Assembly (NCBI GenBank): GCA_964483175.1
Contig: CAZAAT010000050.1
Coordinates: 1-17,460, forward strand
Source of the DNA: JAAYHC01 sp964483175
GTDB taxonomy: Bacteria; Bacillota; UBA5301
Direction of reading: 5' to 3'
DNA: 17,460 nt
Part shown: one piece after another, positions 6,981 through 14,792 of the stretch
Numbering within the stretch: the stretch's first letter is position 1
Layout of the letters: the number at the start of each line of letters is the position of its first letter
The notes under the pieces: generated by a model
Seen by the model: only the letters and a program-made list of their open reading frames with translations
The model's database searches: none
Told to the model about the DNA's origin: nothing
Translations under genes and position numbers: made by a program

Positions 6981-7007
6981 AACGAATCGGTCTCGCAGAA
7001 AGTTCCC
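6981..7007 (-). promoter_or_regulatory. ECF-type autoregulatory promoter of the sigma operon
   Basis: On the minus strand GGGAACTTT begins at 7007, and CGTT lies at 6984-6981. From GGGAAC to CGTT the spacer is 17 bp. The -35 AAC core and the -10 CGT are the hallmarks of promoters read by SigW/RpoE-like ECF factors. Transcription would begin about 20 nt before the GTG start at 6954, leaving just enough room for the ribosome site. No equally good sigma-A promoter was found on this strand. Confidence 0.7.
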
Positions 7008-7008
7008 T

Positions 7009-7037
7009 TTCGCATTTGGAGATACTCTCAGTATAAC
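7009..7037 (+). promoter_or_regulatory. Sigma-A-like promoter of the glycosyltransferase gene
   Basis: TTCGCA (7009-7014), 17 bases, then TATAAC (7032-7037). The hexamers match consensus at 4 and 5 positions. Transcription would start near 7044, about 28 nt before the TTG start. The -35 box is one base away from the -35 of the divergent ECF promoter (7002-7007), so the two polymerases would compete for space. Confidence 0.55.
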
Positions 7038-7071
7038 CTAAAAAGCATTTATTGAAAAGGATGATCCCTGT

Positions 7072-8211
7072 TTGCCCACCATCGCGCATGTACTCCGCCC
7101 GGTTGCCGGGGGGATGTTACGCCATTGGCAAGTGTTGGCGAAGCATTCACGGCAATTTGGTTTTATTACCGTGGCAATCTCCTCAGAGGCCAATGATTTG
7201 GCTGCTCTGGCAGGGTTGGCCGAGCAAGTTTTGCCGCTGCCTTTATCAGCCTCACTGCCGGACCGCAACGACCTTCGCTGTATCAAGCTGCTCCGAGGCT
7301 ATCTGGGCGAAGTCAAACCGGATCTAGTACACTTTCATGGTTTTAAAGCCGCCTATATTGGAGCTGGTGCCGGCCGCATAACGCGCCCCAGCGTCTACAC
7401 CGTACATAATTACCACCCACCTGCGGCGACCGGACTGATGCGCCACCTCTACCCGCAGGCAGAACGGTTCATCGCCAACCACACGCAGGCAATAATCTGT
7501 GTTTCGCATCTGCAGAGACAATATCTAACCGAGATTCCCCGCTATCCGACTAGCAAGCTCCGGCTTATTTATAACGGGATTGATCCGCTCCGCTTTCACC
7601 TCGATTCTGCCAAACGGCGAGCCCTGGCCCAAGCACTCCGGACCGAACAAGGTATAAACATGGATAGTCCGCTCATTTTAACGCTGGCTAGACTTATTGA
7701 GGCTAAAGGACTGATGACCCTGTTTGAAGCCATCAAGCTAGTGAACCGGGATTTCCCGTCTGCTCAGTTCATCATCGCCGGCGATGGTCCTGAATATTCA
7801 GGCCTGCTAAACAAAGCGGCTCACCTTAATCAACAAGTTGGAGGCGAAATACTCCGGCTCGTCGGCGAGGTTGTTGACCCGCTGCCCTATTATGCGGCGG
7901 CAGATTTATTCGTGCTGCCCTCCTGGAGCGAAGGGCTACCACTGTCCATACTTGAAGCTCAGGCCGCCGGCCTTGCTGTCGTCGCGTCAGCGGTCGGTGG
8001 AATCCCCGAGGTGATCATTCCCGGTCAGACCGGATTATTGGTCCCCCCAAAAAATCCGGCAACATTAGCCGAAGCCATCTGTCGACTCCTGGCAGACGAC
8101 AACCTGCGCCAACGGCTTGCAGCCGGGGGCCAGGCCCGAACAAGCGGATCTTTTACCGAGCAGAAAATGGTCGCACAGACCTACGAGCTCTACCTAAAAA
8201 TACTATCTTAG
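7072..8211 (+). CDS. GT4-family glycosyltransferase
   Basis: A 379-residue cytosolic or membrane-associated enzyme with a GT-B fold. The start is TTG 7072, about 10 nt after AAGGA. A Gly-rich loop near the N-terminus (RPVAGGMLRH, 9-18) and a VHFHG motif (86-90) belong to the acceptor-side domain. The C-terminal donor domain has R207-x4-K212 for the nucleotide diphosphate, IIAGDGPE (234-241), and the retaining-enzyme E-x7-E motif, E287 and E295, in SEGLPLSILEA. It should transfer a sugar from a nucleotide-sugar donor to a lipid, glycan or small-molecule acceptor. The exact sugar and acceptor are not readable. Its stop codon overlaps the ribosome site of the next gene, so both are cotranscribed and probably serve one envelope-glycan process. 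It is divergent from the stress-sigma operon. Confidence 0.9.
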   Translation: MPTIAHVLRPVAGGMLRHWQVLAKHSRQFGFITVAISSEANDLAALAGLAEQVLPLPLSASLPDRNDLRCIKLLRGYLGEVKPDLVHFHGFKAAYIGAGAGRITRPSVYTVHNYHPPAATGLMRHLYPQAERFIANHTQAIICVSHLQRQYLTEIPRYPTSKLRLIYNGIDPLRFHLDSAKRRALAQALRTEQGINMDSPLILTLARLIEAKGLMTLFEAIKLVNRDFPSAQFIIAGDGPEYSGLLNKAAHLNQQVGGEILRLVGEVVDPLPYYAAADLFVLPSWSEGLPLSILEAQAAGLAVVASAVGGIPEVIIPGQTGLLVPPKNPATLAEAICRLLADDNLRQRLAAGGQARTSGSFTEQKMVAQTYELYLKILS

Positions 8212-8223
8212 GAGGCCGGAAAG

Positions 8224-10404
8224 TTGAGGCAACTTGGCTGGGTTCTCTTTGCCTTTCTACTAATAACAGTTGGTTTCACCGCTCCGGTCTCCGCAAGTAC
8301 CCCTACCCAGGTGGTGGTGTTGATAGGCGGAGTCTCCGCGGCCGACCTGGTTGAGCAAGATTTGCCGTTTATCAAAGGGGAAGCACTAAAGAACGGAGCC
8401 CTAGCACTCTTAAACACCAGAACTGCGGCAGCTTACTCCCCGGAGAACTGCTATGCCAGCCTCGCCAGTGGCGCACGGGCTCAGGCCCCTAATGATGTCC
8501 GTTTTTTTCTAGCCATCAATGAAGACTCCGAAGACGGACCCGCCCGCTTGCTCTACCGCCGCTATTACCTGCAAGATCTGCCGGCACCTGTAGATCCGCA
8601 GCTGGCACCAGCTTTTTTGGTCAATCTGGGGTCCTTTAACCGCAGCCAAGCCCAGTTAAAATACACCATTCAACCTGGCCTGGTCACCCATGCTCTCGAT
8701 ACCCGCGAAAGTTATCCACTCATCATTGGCGCTGGTGATAGCCGAACTGAACCTAACCGACCCGGCGCTTTGCTGGCTATGGGGCCTGATGGGATTGTCC
8801 CGGCTGCTGATTTCACCGCTATTCTCGAAGAAGACCTGACTTATCCGGGCGGACTGCGCACAAATTACCGGGCTGTTTTAAGACAGACCGAAGCTGCACT
8901 AGATAGGTACCCCGTAATATTCGTGGAAACAGGAGACTTATTACGTCTATATGAAGAATCTGACCGAATGGGAGTAGGTGTTGCTCACCGCTGGAAAAGG
9001 CAGATGTTAGCTGAGTTAGACCGTTTTCTGGCCGAACTGACGCACCTGACCGCAGGCCGAGCACAAATCTGGCTCGTCTCCGCCTATCCGGCCAAGCTTG
9101 CCTACCAAAGTGGCAATCCGATCACCTTTATCCTAACCTGGGGTGCCAACATATCTAGGGGGTTATTAACGAGTAGCACAACCCGTCGGCCCGGGCTCGT
9201 CACCAATCAAGATCTTGCTCCAAGCCTGCTGCATCAACTTGGTATAGCCGCGCCCCAAGCCTACGGAACTCCGATGAGCGTGACCTCAGCCCCAGAGCAG
9301 CCACTCGTGCAATTGGTTGAGCTCAACGACCGCTGGGTAAAGGTCAATAAAGCTAGATCTCCGCTGCTAAAAACCTATGTTATTTCACAGATCTGCGTAG
9401 TCGCCCTGGGTGCCCTGTTGTTACTACGAACCCAACCAGCAGCAGGCCGTGGCAGGCCGGCCGCCATAATCAAAGCGCTCTGTGTTGCTGAGAGTGCTCT
9501 TCCACTAATGTTATTAGCAACCAGCAGGTTGCTGCCCTCGCCCCTCTACTTCTTACTAGTTATCTGCGGGTCGCTAACCATCGGGGCCATCGCTGTACTG
9601 CGCAACCGAATTACATGGACTTTTGCCCTCATCTACCTTAGCACAGCTGGGGCAATTATTGCCGATACCATCTTTGGTTGGGGTCTCGGCGCCAACTCGC
9701 TATTGGGTTACGACCCGATCGGGGGGGCGAGGTTCTATGGCATCGGAAATGAATACATGGGGGTGCTGATCGGCAGCTTGTTCTGTGGCTGGTCTCTGGT
9801 TGACAGGCCTGGTTCGCTAAGCTTAAACGAAGTTCTCCCTTTGATAACCGGATTAATCTGCCTTTTCGTACTGGGCTTTCCCGGTTGGGGCGCTAACGCC
9901 GGGGGTACGATCGGTTTTGCTGCTGCCTTTGCGGCCTGGATCCTCCAGGGGCGACGCCAAAAAATTAGACTGAAAAGTCTCGCCTTTAACGGGCTCTTAA
10001 TTCTGACTCTCTTAACCCTCTTTACCTGGTGGGATCTACGCTATAACCCCACAGTTTCTCACCTCGGACGCTTTGCCGTGAGCGTGGCAACCAATGGCAT
10101 CGCTGGGGCCTGGGAGGTCTTTAGCCGCAAGCTGGCAATGAACTGGAAATTACTGCATTACACCATCTGGGCCGATGGCTTAATCGCCTTTGTCGCTTTG
10201 CTCGCCCTAACCTTTTGGAAACCGCGCGGCCTGGCGAAAAAGATGGCAGAAAAACACCCCCGGATCATCCGCGGCTTCTGGGCCGCTTTGGTCGGTGCCT
10301 TGGCAGCCTTTATCGCCAATGATTCCGGAGTAGTGGCAGCGGCAACCCTGCTCATCTATCCATCATTTTTGTTGCTGGCTATTGCGTTGTCATTTACGGA
10401 GTAA
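8224..10404 (+). CDS. Polytopic membrane protein with degenerate alkaline-phosphatase-like domain
   Basis: A 726-residue protein starting at TTG 8224, with GGAGG 8 nt upstream. After a signal or anchor segment (about 5-24), residues 28-345 look like an alkaline-phosphatase/sulfatase-superfamily fold. Strand 1 is QVVVLIGGVSAADL, a Ser-containing YASLASGARA (78-86) sits where the nucleophile would be, VETGDLLRL (234-242) follows, and a late VTNQDLAPSLLHQLGI (326-341) resembles the superfamily's DIAPTLL-like segment. The usual metal-binding Asp after strand 1 is Gly here, so catalysis is doubtful. Residues 383-723 hold about ten membrane segments with conserved-looking loops GGARFYGIGNEYMGVLIGS and FIANDSGVVAAA. 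The architecture resembles uncharacterised membrane proteins of Firmicutes and Actinobacteria (from memory). A role in envelope-polymer handling is inferred only from the GT partner. Its 3' end overlaps sua5 by 11 bp. Confidence 0.75.
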   Translation: MRQLGWVLFAFLLITVGFTAPVSASTPTQVVVLIGGVSAADLVEQDLPFIKGEALKNGALALLNTRTAAAYSPENCYASLASGARAQAPNDVRFFLAINEDSEDGPARLLYRRYYLQDLPAPVDPQLAPAFLVNLGSFNRSQAQLKYTIQPGLVTHALDTRESYPLIIGAGDSRTEPNRPGALLAMGPDGIVPAADFTAILEEDLTYPGGLRTNYRAVLRQTEAALDRYPVIFVETGDLLRLYEESDRMGVGVAHRWKRQMLAELDRFLAELTHLTAGRAQIWLVSAYPAKLAYQSGNPITFILTWGANISRGLLTSSTTRRPGLVTNQDLAPSLLHQLGIAAPQAYGTPMSVTSAPEQPLVQLVELNDRWVKVNKARSPLLKTYVISQICVVALGALLLLRTQPAAGRGRPAAIIKALCVAESALPLMLLATSRLLPSPLYFLLVICGSLTIGAIAVLRNRITWTFALIYLSTAGAIIADTIFGWGLGANSLLGYDPIGGARFYGIGNEYMGVLIGSLFCGWSLVDRPGSLSLNEVLPLITGLICLFVLGFPGWGANAGGTIGFAAAFAAWILQGRRQKIRLKSLAFNGLLILTLLTLFTWWDLRYNPTVSHLGRFAVSVATNGIAGAWEVFSRKLAMNWKLLHYTIWADGLIAFVALLALTFWKPRGLAKKMAEKHPRIIRGFWAALVGALAAFIANDSGVVAAATLLIYPSFLLLAIALSFTE

Positions 10405-11443
10405 TCAGACGGCCACCTGCAGCTTTATACAGGCGATTCATAACCGCGGCCCCAACGCCGGCTTGCGAAAATCCTTCGGCATAGATGACCGTTACGGTAG
10501 TCTGGTCCAAATCGCGCAGGGTGCTAAAGAGGTTGTGCGCTACCCCTGCTAAATTTTCGCGACTGCCGATGGTTCTGACCTCCGCTGATTCTACATCTAA
10601 AAGAGCTCTGGTTTCTTCCGAAACGATCAGGCCAACCCTTTCCCCAGCTTGATTCGATTGTTGCACGAGCCGTTCCAGCAAATCAGCAATTTCTCGGGTC
10701 GTTTCCGCCTCGATCACATACAGCGGAGCCCGCGGCGCATAGTGCCGATATTTCATTCCGGGGGCCTTCGGGGTCTCCTCCGCAGCCAGGTCTCCAGCAA
10801 CCCGAACCTCACCGAGCACCGCTTGAAGCTGCTCACGGCTGATTCCACCTGGACGCAGCAGATACGGTACCTCACGCGATAAATCGAGCACCGTTGACTC
10901 AAGTCCGATTTCTACCGGTCCGCCATCGATCAGGCCGGCAATTCTCCCCTTGAGATCTTCCCAGACATGCTCCGCCCTGGTCGGACTGGGCTTTCCCGAA
11001 AGATTCGCACTAGGTGCTGCCACCGGAACCCCGCTTGCGGCTATTAAGGCTTGGGCCACCGGGTGGGAGGGCATCCGGATCGCTACCGTGTCTAGTCCGG
11101 CGGTAACCTCATCCGGCACCAGGTCGGTGCGGGGCAGGACAATGGTCAACGGCCCCGGCCAAAATCGCTCCATTAATAACCGGGCTTGGTCGGAAATCAC
11201 CGCGGCAATCCGAGATACCGCCTCTACCTCGCAAATATGTAAAATTAACGGGTTATCGGCCGGCCTCTCCTTGGCAGTAAAAATAGCCCGGACAGCATCC
11301 GGGTTTAGGCCGTCGGCACCTAGTCCGTATACGGTTTCGGTCGGAAAGGCGACAACCTCTCCCCGCTTGATCAGTTCGGCCGCCTGATCGATGACCCTCT
11401 GATCGATGTTGTTGGGGTCAACCTTCCATAGCTGTGTTTTCAT
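10394..11443 (-). CDS. sua5: Threonylcarbamoyl-AMP synthase (Sua5/YwlC)
   Basis: A 349-residue reading from ATG 11443, with AGGAG 4 nt upstream. An ATG 4 codons earlier has no site before it. The YrdC/TsaC domain fills about 12-200: FPTETVYGLGADG (33-45) and KERPADNPL (58-66) bind the carbamoyl-AMP substrates, and SANLSGKPSPT (145-155) is the family signature. A linker with KAPGMKYRHYAP (226-237) leads to a Rossmann-like Sua5 domain (about 238-345), so this is the long Sua5 form rather than short TsaC. It makes threonylcarbamoyl-AMP from threonine, bicarbonate and ATP, the first step of t6A37 modification in ANN-decoding tRNAs. The start overlaps the end of mrpG by 26 bp, which suggests coupled translation. 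Its 3' end overlaps the convergent membrane-protein gene by 11 bp, with no terminator between. Confidence 0.96.
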   Translation of the reverse strand: MKTQLWKVDPNNIDQRVIDQAAELIKRGEVVAFPTETVYGLGADGLNPDAVRAIFTAKERPADNPLILHICEVEAVSRIAAVISDQARLLMERFWPGPLTIVLPRTDLVPDEVTAGLDTVAIRMPSHPVAQALIAASGVPVAAPSANLSGKPSPTRAEHVWEDLKGRIAGLIDGGPVEIGLESTVLDLSREVPYLLRPGGISREQLQAVLGEVRVAGDLAAEETPKAPGMKYRHYAPRAPLYVIEAETTREIADLLERLVQQSNQAGERVGLIVSEETRALLDVESAEVRTIGSRENLAGVAHNLFSTLRDLDQTTVTVIYAEGFSQAGVGAAVMNRLYKAAGGRLITP

Positions 11444-11807
11444 CCTGCTCCTCATCCCCGCTGCTACTCAGTAAACAGGTAAATTCGCTCGTATCCGGCT
11501 CACCTACCGGCGGCACCCCGGTGAGAAAGGCGGAGCGCGCCATCATGTGGGCCCCGACCGGTGCGGTCATAAAGAGAAAAATTGCGGTGAGGATTTGCTT
11601 GATTCCCCATGAGCCGGTGCCAACCTGATGAATGAATGAGGCAGTCAAAATCCCGATAAGGCCGAGGGTAGCAGCCTTCGATGGAGCCTGCAGACGCGTA
11701 TAAACATCAGGGAAGCGCACCAAGCCAAGGGTTCCGGCAAAGGTAAAAAAGAGCCCCAACAGCAGAAAAAAGCTAGTTAAGAGGTCATTCCAACTAATCT
11801 CGGTCAA
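11418..11807 (-). CDS. mrpG: Mrp-type Na+/H+ antiporter subunit G
   Basis: A subunit of about 129 residues, probably starting at TTG 11807, which has GGAGGG 7 nt upstream. The frame is open to TTG 11822, but that codon lies in the ribosome site. Three membrane segments are visible. The signature RFPDVYTRLQAPSKAATLG follows the first, close to the family's RFPD-YTR-HA-TKA-TLG. MrpG is a small membrane subunit of the seven-protein antiporter complex. Its start overlaps the end of mrpF by 14 bp, and its end overlaps the sua5 start. The hydrophilic Ser-, Asp- and Glu-rich tail after about residue 103 is longer than the core needs. Confidence 0.9.
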   Translation of the reverse strand: MTEISWNDLLTSFFLLLGLFFTFAGTLGLVRFPDVYTRLQAPSKAATLGLIGILTASFIHQVGTGSWGIKQILTAIFLFMTAPVGAHMMARSAFLTGVPPVGEPDTSEFTCLLSSSGDEEQDENTAMEG

Positions 11808-12072
11808 AAATCGACCCTCCAATCAAAAACTTTGACAAAGCTACACTGCTTAAAAATCCGAGAATGGCAATTACCAGCGCGGCATCGACAAAAACCTCGG
11901 TTGCAAATTTGATACTCAAGATGATAAACAGAGCTACAATGTTAGTGCTCAGACAATCGTTGGCAGCTACCCGATCAGGTAAACTTGGTCCGGCGATAAA
12001 ACGATAAATACACATCCCCAGGCAAATGGTTATGACAAATAAGCTGAAACTGGTCACAATGCTTATCAGCAT
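11794..12072 (-). CDS. mrpF: Mrp-type Na+/H+ antiporter subunit F
   Basis: A 92-residue protein from ATG 12072, with three membrane segments (about 4-22, 36-54, 62-84). The family motif PDRVAANDCLSTN sits between the first two, in place of the usual PDRV-A-D-LS. MrpF is a small subunit essential for complex assembly in studied Mrp systems and has also been linked to bile-acid export in some bacteria. Its start is separated from the mrpE stop by one base, and its end overlaps mrpG. The order F then G is the standard one. Confidence 0.93.
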   Translation of the reverse strand: MLISIVTSFSLFVITICLGMCIYRFIAGPSLPDRVAANDCLSTNIVALFIILSIKFATEVFVDAALVIAILGFLSSVALSKFLIGGSIFDRD

Positions 12073-12073
12073 A

Positions 12074-12556
12074 TCAGTACCCCCTCGTTATCCGTAAAAT
12101 CCGCCGTTCAAAGGTCTCCTTAATCTCCCTACGAACCTCATCTTCACTGGTTATGTTAAGTACATGCAGAATAATCTGCTTACGATCCGGGGTGATGTCG
12201 ACACTAAAAGATCCGGGGGTAAGGGTAATCATATTGGCCAGGACGACAATGCCAAAATCTGATTCGATTTCGATCGGCAAACTAACGATACCGGGATTAA
12301 GCTCTATCTTCTTCGCCAGTACCAGCCCGGCAACCGTAAAATTGGCCTTAAGTACTTCCCACAAGAAGACCAGGGTAAGATCAATAACCCCCCATAATCT
12401 CGACAAGTACAAATCCCCCGGCAGGCTGCGGCGAAAAATGAAGAGCACAATCGCCCCCACAATAAAGCCGGAGAGGAAATTACCCAAAGTAAATGCATTA
12501 TGAAGCAACATCCAGACAAAAGCCAAAAAGAGATTTAAGACAATTTGTCGTAACAA
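12074..12556 (-). CDS. mrpE: Mrp-type Na+/H+ antiporter subunit E
   Basis: A 160-residue protein from TTG 12556, with GGAGG 7 nt upstream. Two or three hydrophobic segments fill the first 75 residues. A cytosolic part follows, with PGIVSLPIE and ANMITLTPGSFSVDI, close to the MrpE signature ending in LTPGT. The subunit is required for full antiport in some Mrp systems and has no redox homolog. It starts two bases after the mrpD stop codon. Confidence 0.93.
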   Translation of the reverse strand: MLRQIVLNLFLAFVWMLLHNAFTLGNFLSGFIVGAIVLFIFRRSLPGDLYLSRLWGVIDLTLVFLWEVLKANFTVAGLVLAKKIELNPGIVSLPIEIESDFGIVVLANMITLTPGSFSVDITPDRKQIILHVLNITSEDEVRREIKETFERRILRITRGY

Positions 12557-12558
12557 TG

Positions 12559-14046
12559 TTATACCTCCAAGAGCACCGCTCTGATATAAATATCCGGATT
12601 CATCATCTGCTCCCCAGCGGCCATAACAAGCTCAAGCATCCCATTAGCGCCTAGTCCGATAACAAGAGAGACAACTACTAAAACAACCGCCGGTGCGAGC
12701 CGCAGACCATACTTAACCTGTGGAAATTCTTGAGCTGCCTCTCCCCAAAAAGCATATCTAAAGATTTTCATCATTGAGTATAAGGTCAAGAGGCTCGTCA
12801 GCACCGCAACCGCGACCAGGAAATAATTTTTGGCATCTAAACCGGCGATAATCAAGGCGAACTTGCTGAAAAATCCCGACAGCGGCGGCGCTCCAGCCAA
12901 CGAGATCCCGGCGAAGAAAAAGGTCCAACCCAAGAGCGGATAGATATTAAGCAGTCCGCCAAGTTTATGCAAGTTGGTTGTACCAGTTAAATCGTGCGTC
13001 ACCCCAGCGGTAAGAAAGAGCGCGGTTTTGACGATCATGTTGTGAATAAGATGAAAGATCCCCGCAGCTATTCCTAAGGGTGTAAAAATGCCTAACCCCA
13101 TAATCATGTAGCCGATCTGACTGACGATATGGTAGGATAGAAGACTTCTCATCCCGAACTGCCCGACGGCGCCAATAATACCTGTGACCATGGTTGCGCC
13201 GGCGATAAACCGCAAAATGGCATGGGTATAACCAGGGTCGAACGGAAAAAGCAAAGTAAAGACGCGGAAAAGGCAGTACACCCCGACCTTGGTCAACAAT
13301 CCGCCCAACACCGCATTGACCGCAGGCGGAGCCGTTGGATAACTCTGGGGGAGCCAAAAGTACAGCGGAAAGATTGCGGCTTTGGTGCCAAAGACGACCA
13401 TGAAGATCATGGCGATAACGGTCAGCAGCCCTTGATCAGATGCGGTGCGGATTTTCACAGCCAGGTCGGCCATGTTGAGAGTTCCGGTTACCGCGTACAG
13501 TAAAGCTACGCCGATGAGAAACAAAGCCGAGGCCAACATATTGATGACCATATACTTTAGAGTCTCGCGCAGTTGCGCTTTTTCCCCGCCTAAGGCCATG
13601 AGCACATAGGAAGCGACCAGCAAAATCTCAAAGAAGACATATAAATTAAAGATGTCCCCGGTTAAGAACGAACCATTTACCCCCATCAAGAGCAGTAAAA
13701 AGAAGGCGTAAAAATTGAACTTGGCTCGTTCGGCATCGATGCTTTGAAAAGCGTAAAAGAGTACCGCCAGTGAAACAAGTGCCGAAACCGTCAACATCAG
13801 CGCTGAAAAGATGTCACAGGCAAAAACGATACCAAATGGTACCGGCCAATCACCGGCGCTAAACGCAAGAATCTCCCCCGACCGAACCCGAGCTAACAGC
13901 AAGAGACTCCAGACCAGATTCAGCCCAAGCGTGACCGCCGAGACCATCTTTTGCCGGTTAAGCTGACTTTTAAGCAGAAAATTGATTACCGCGCCCGCAA
14001 GCGGCAGCAGTACCGGTAATATAATCAGGTTATCTAACTTCATCAT
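12559..14046 (-). CDS. mrpD: Mrp-type Na+/H+ antiporter subunit D (NuoM/N-like)
   Basis: A 495-residue protein with about 14 membrane segments, homologous to the proton-channel subunits NuoM/NuoN of complex I. Key charged residues are present: Glu140 in YVFFEILLVASYVL (TM5), Lys222 in VVFGTKAAIFPLYFWLP (TM7) and Lys253 in GGLLTKVGVYCL (TM8). These match the Glu and Lys residues needed for ion transport in studied MrpD proteins. There are two adjacent ATG codons. The second (14043) has the better distance from GGGGAG, the first is at 14046. The gene overlaps mrpC by 17 bp. Together with MrpA it forms the antiporter's ion-translocating core. Confidence 0.97.
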   Translation of the reverse strand: MMKLDNLIILPVLLPLAGAVINFLLKSQLNRQKMVSAVTLGLNLVWSLLLLARVRSGEILAFSAGDWPVPFGIVFACDIFSALMLTVSALVSLAVLFYAFQSIDAERAKFNFYAFFLLLLMGVNGSFLTGDIFNLYVFFEILLVASYVLMALGGEKAQLRETLKYMVINMLASALFLIGVALLYAVTGTLNMADLAVKIRTASDQGLLTVIAMIFMVVFGTKAAIFPLYFWLPQSYPTAPPAVNAVLGGLLTKVGVYCLFRVFTLLFPFDPGYTHAILRFIAGATMVTGIIGAVGQFGMRSLLSYHIVSQIGYMIMGLGIFTPLGIAAGIFHLIHNMIVKTALFLTAGVTHDLTGTTNLHKLGGLLNIYPLLGWTFFFAGISLAGAPPLSGFFSKFALIIAGLDAKNYFLVAVAVLTSLLTLYSMMKIFRYAFWGEAAQEFPQVKYGLRLAPAVVLVVVSLVIGLGANGMLELVMAAGEQMMNPDIYIRAVLLEV

Positions 14047-14377
14047 CTACTCCCCGCAGCTGATCTAAGTCATCTGTTTCATGCTCAGCAAAGATGCGAT
14101 AGGTCAAGGTCAAGATGAGCGCTGTCGTGGCAAAACCAATTACTATGGCGGTTAAGTTCAACGCTTGTGGAACCGGATCAACATATGGACCGGCGTACCC
14201 ATCCTGCAAGACCGGCGCCCGCCCCGCTTTCAACCTGCCCATCGTCATCGTCAACAAGAGGGTGCCATGGGAGATTAAGGTCGTCCCAAAGACAACTTTT
14301 AACAGCCTGCGTTGTAAAACTAACCACAGACCGCCCCCAAATAGTAAACCAATCAGTAATATGACCACCAATTCCAT
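14030..14377 (-). CDS. mrpC: Mrp-type Na+/H+ antiporter subunit C (NuoK-like)
   Basis: A 115-residue protein from ATG 14377, with a GGGAG site about 10 nt upstream. It has three membrane segments (about 4-22, 28-48, 72-95), as NuoK does. The diagnostic DPVPQALNLTAIVIGFA (67-83) precedes the third. The acidic C-terminal tail (ETDDLDQLRGVDDE) is cytosolic. It starts one base after the mrpB stop and ends inside mrpD. Confidence 0.95.
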   Translation of the reverse strand: MELVVILLIGLLFGGGLWLVLQRRLLKVVFGTTLISHGTLLLTMTMGRLKAGRAPVLQDGYAGPYVDPVPQALNLTAIVIGFATTALILTLTYRIFAEHETDDLDQLRGVDDEVR

Positions 14378-14378
14378 C

Positions 14379-14792
14379 TTAATTTTCTCCCAAAGCAGTA
14401 ATAATGGTCATCGTCACACCAACAACAATCAAATAAACGCCCAAGTCAAATAGGACCGCAGTGGCCATTTCGAACTCTCCGAGCACAGGCAAGTTCAGGT
14501 TCCCGAAAGCACTAGTTAAGAAAGGCTTGCCGAACAGCATCGGGACCAAACCGGTGCCCAGGGAAAGTAAGAGGCCAAGTGAGATGAGCATTTTAAAATT
14601 AAGCGGCAGAATGCTACGTTGGTGTTTAATCCCAAAAGCTACGTACTGCAAGACAAAGGTAGCCGAGGTCATTAGGCCAGCAATAAACCCACCGCCCGGA
14701 GCATTGTGCCCCTGCAGTAGTAAATAAATCGAAAAGATTAAGATGACAAAGACAACCAGCCGTGAAATCGTTTCTAAGATCAATGATTTCAC
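14379..14792 (-). CDS. mrpB: Mrp-type Na+/H+ antiporter subunit B
   Basis: A 137-residue protein from GTG 14792, with AGGAGG 8 nt upstream. It has four membrane segments and the MrpB signature GHNAPGGGFIAGL (28-40), plus a C-terminal DLGVYLIVVGVTMTII segment. It is a separate MrpB, in addition to the MnhB-unrelated C-terminal extension of MrpA. GTG and the TGA of mrpA share bases (GTGA), a 4-bp overlap typical of translational coupling. Confidence 0.96.
   Translation of the reverse strand: MKSLILETISRLVVFVILIFSIYLLLQGHNAPGGGFIAGLMTSATFVLQYVAFGIKHQRSILPLNFKMLISLGLLLSLGTGLVPMLFGKPFLTSAFGNLNLPVLGEFEMATAVLFDLGVYLIVVGVTMTIITALGEN

Noticed and set aside
10950..11387. 145-codon plus-strand open frame opposite sua5
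   Set aside because: It is low-complexity Ser/Ala/Thr-rich, has no ribosome site, and the opposite strand is an unmistakable Sua5 protein.
12965..13357. 130-codon minus-strand open frame in another frame of mrpD
   Set aside because: It overlaps the conserved TM7-TM12 part of MrpD and shows no membrane pattern or family motif.
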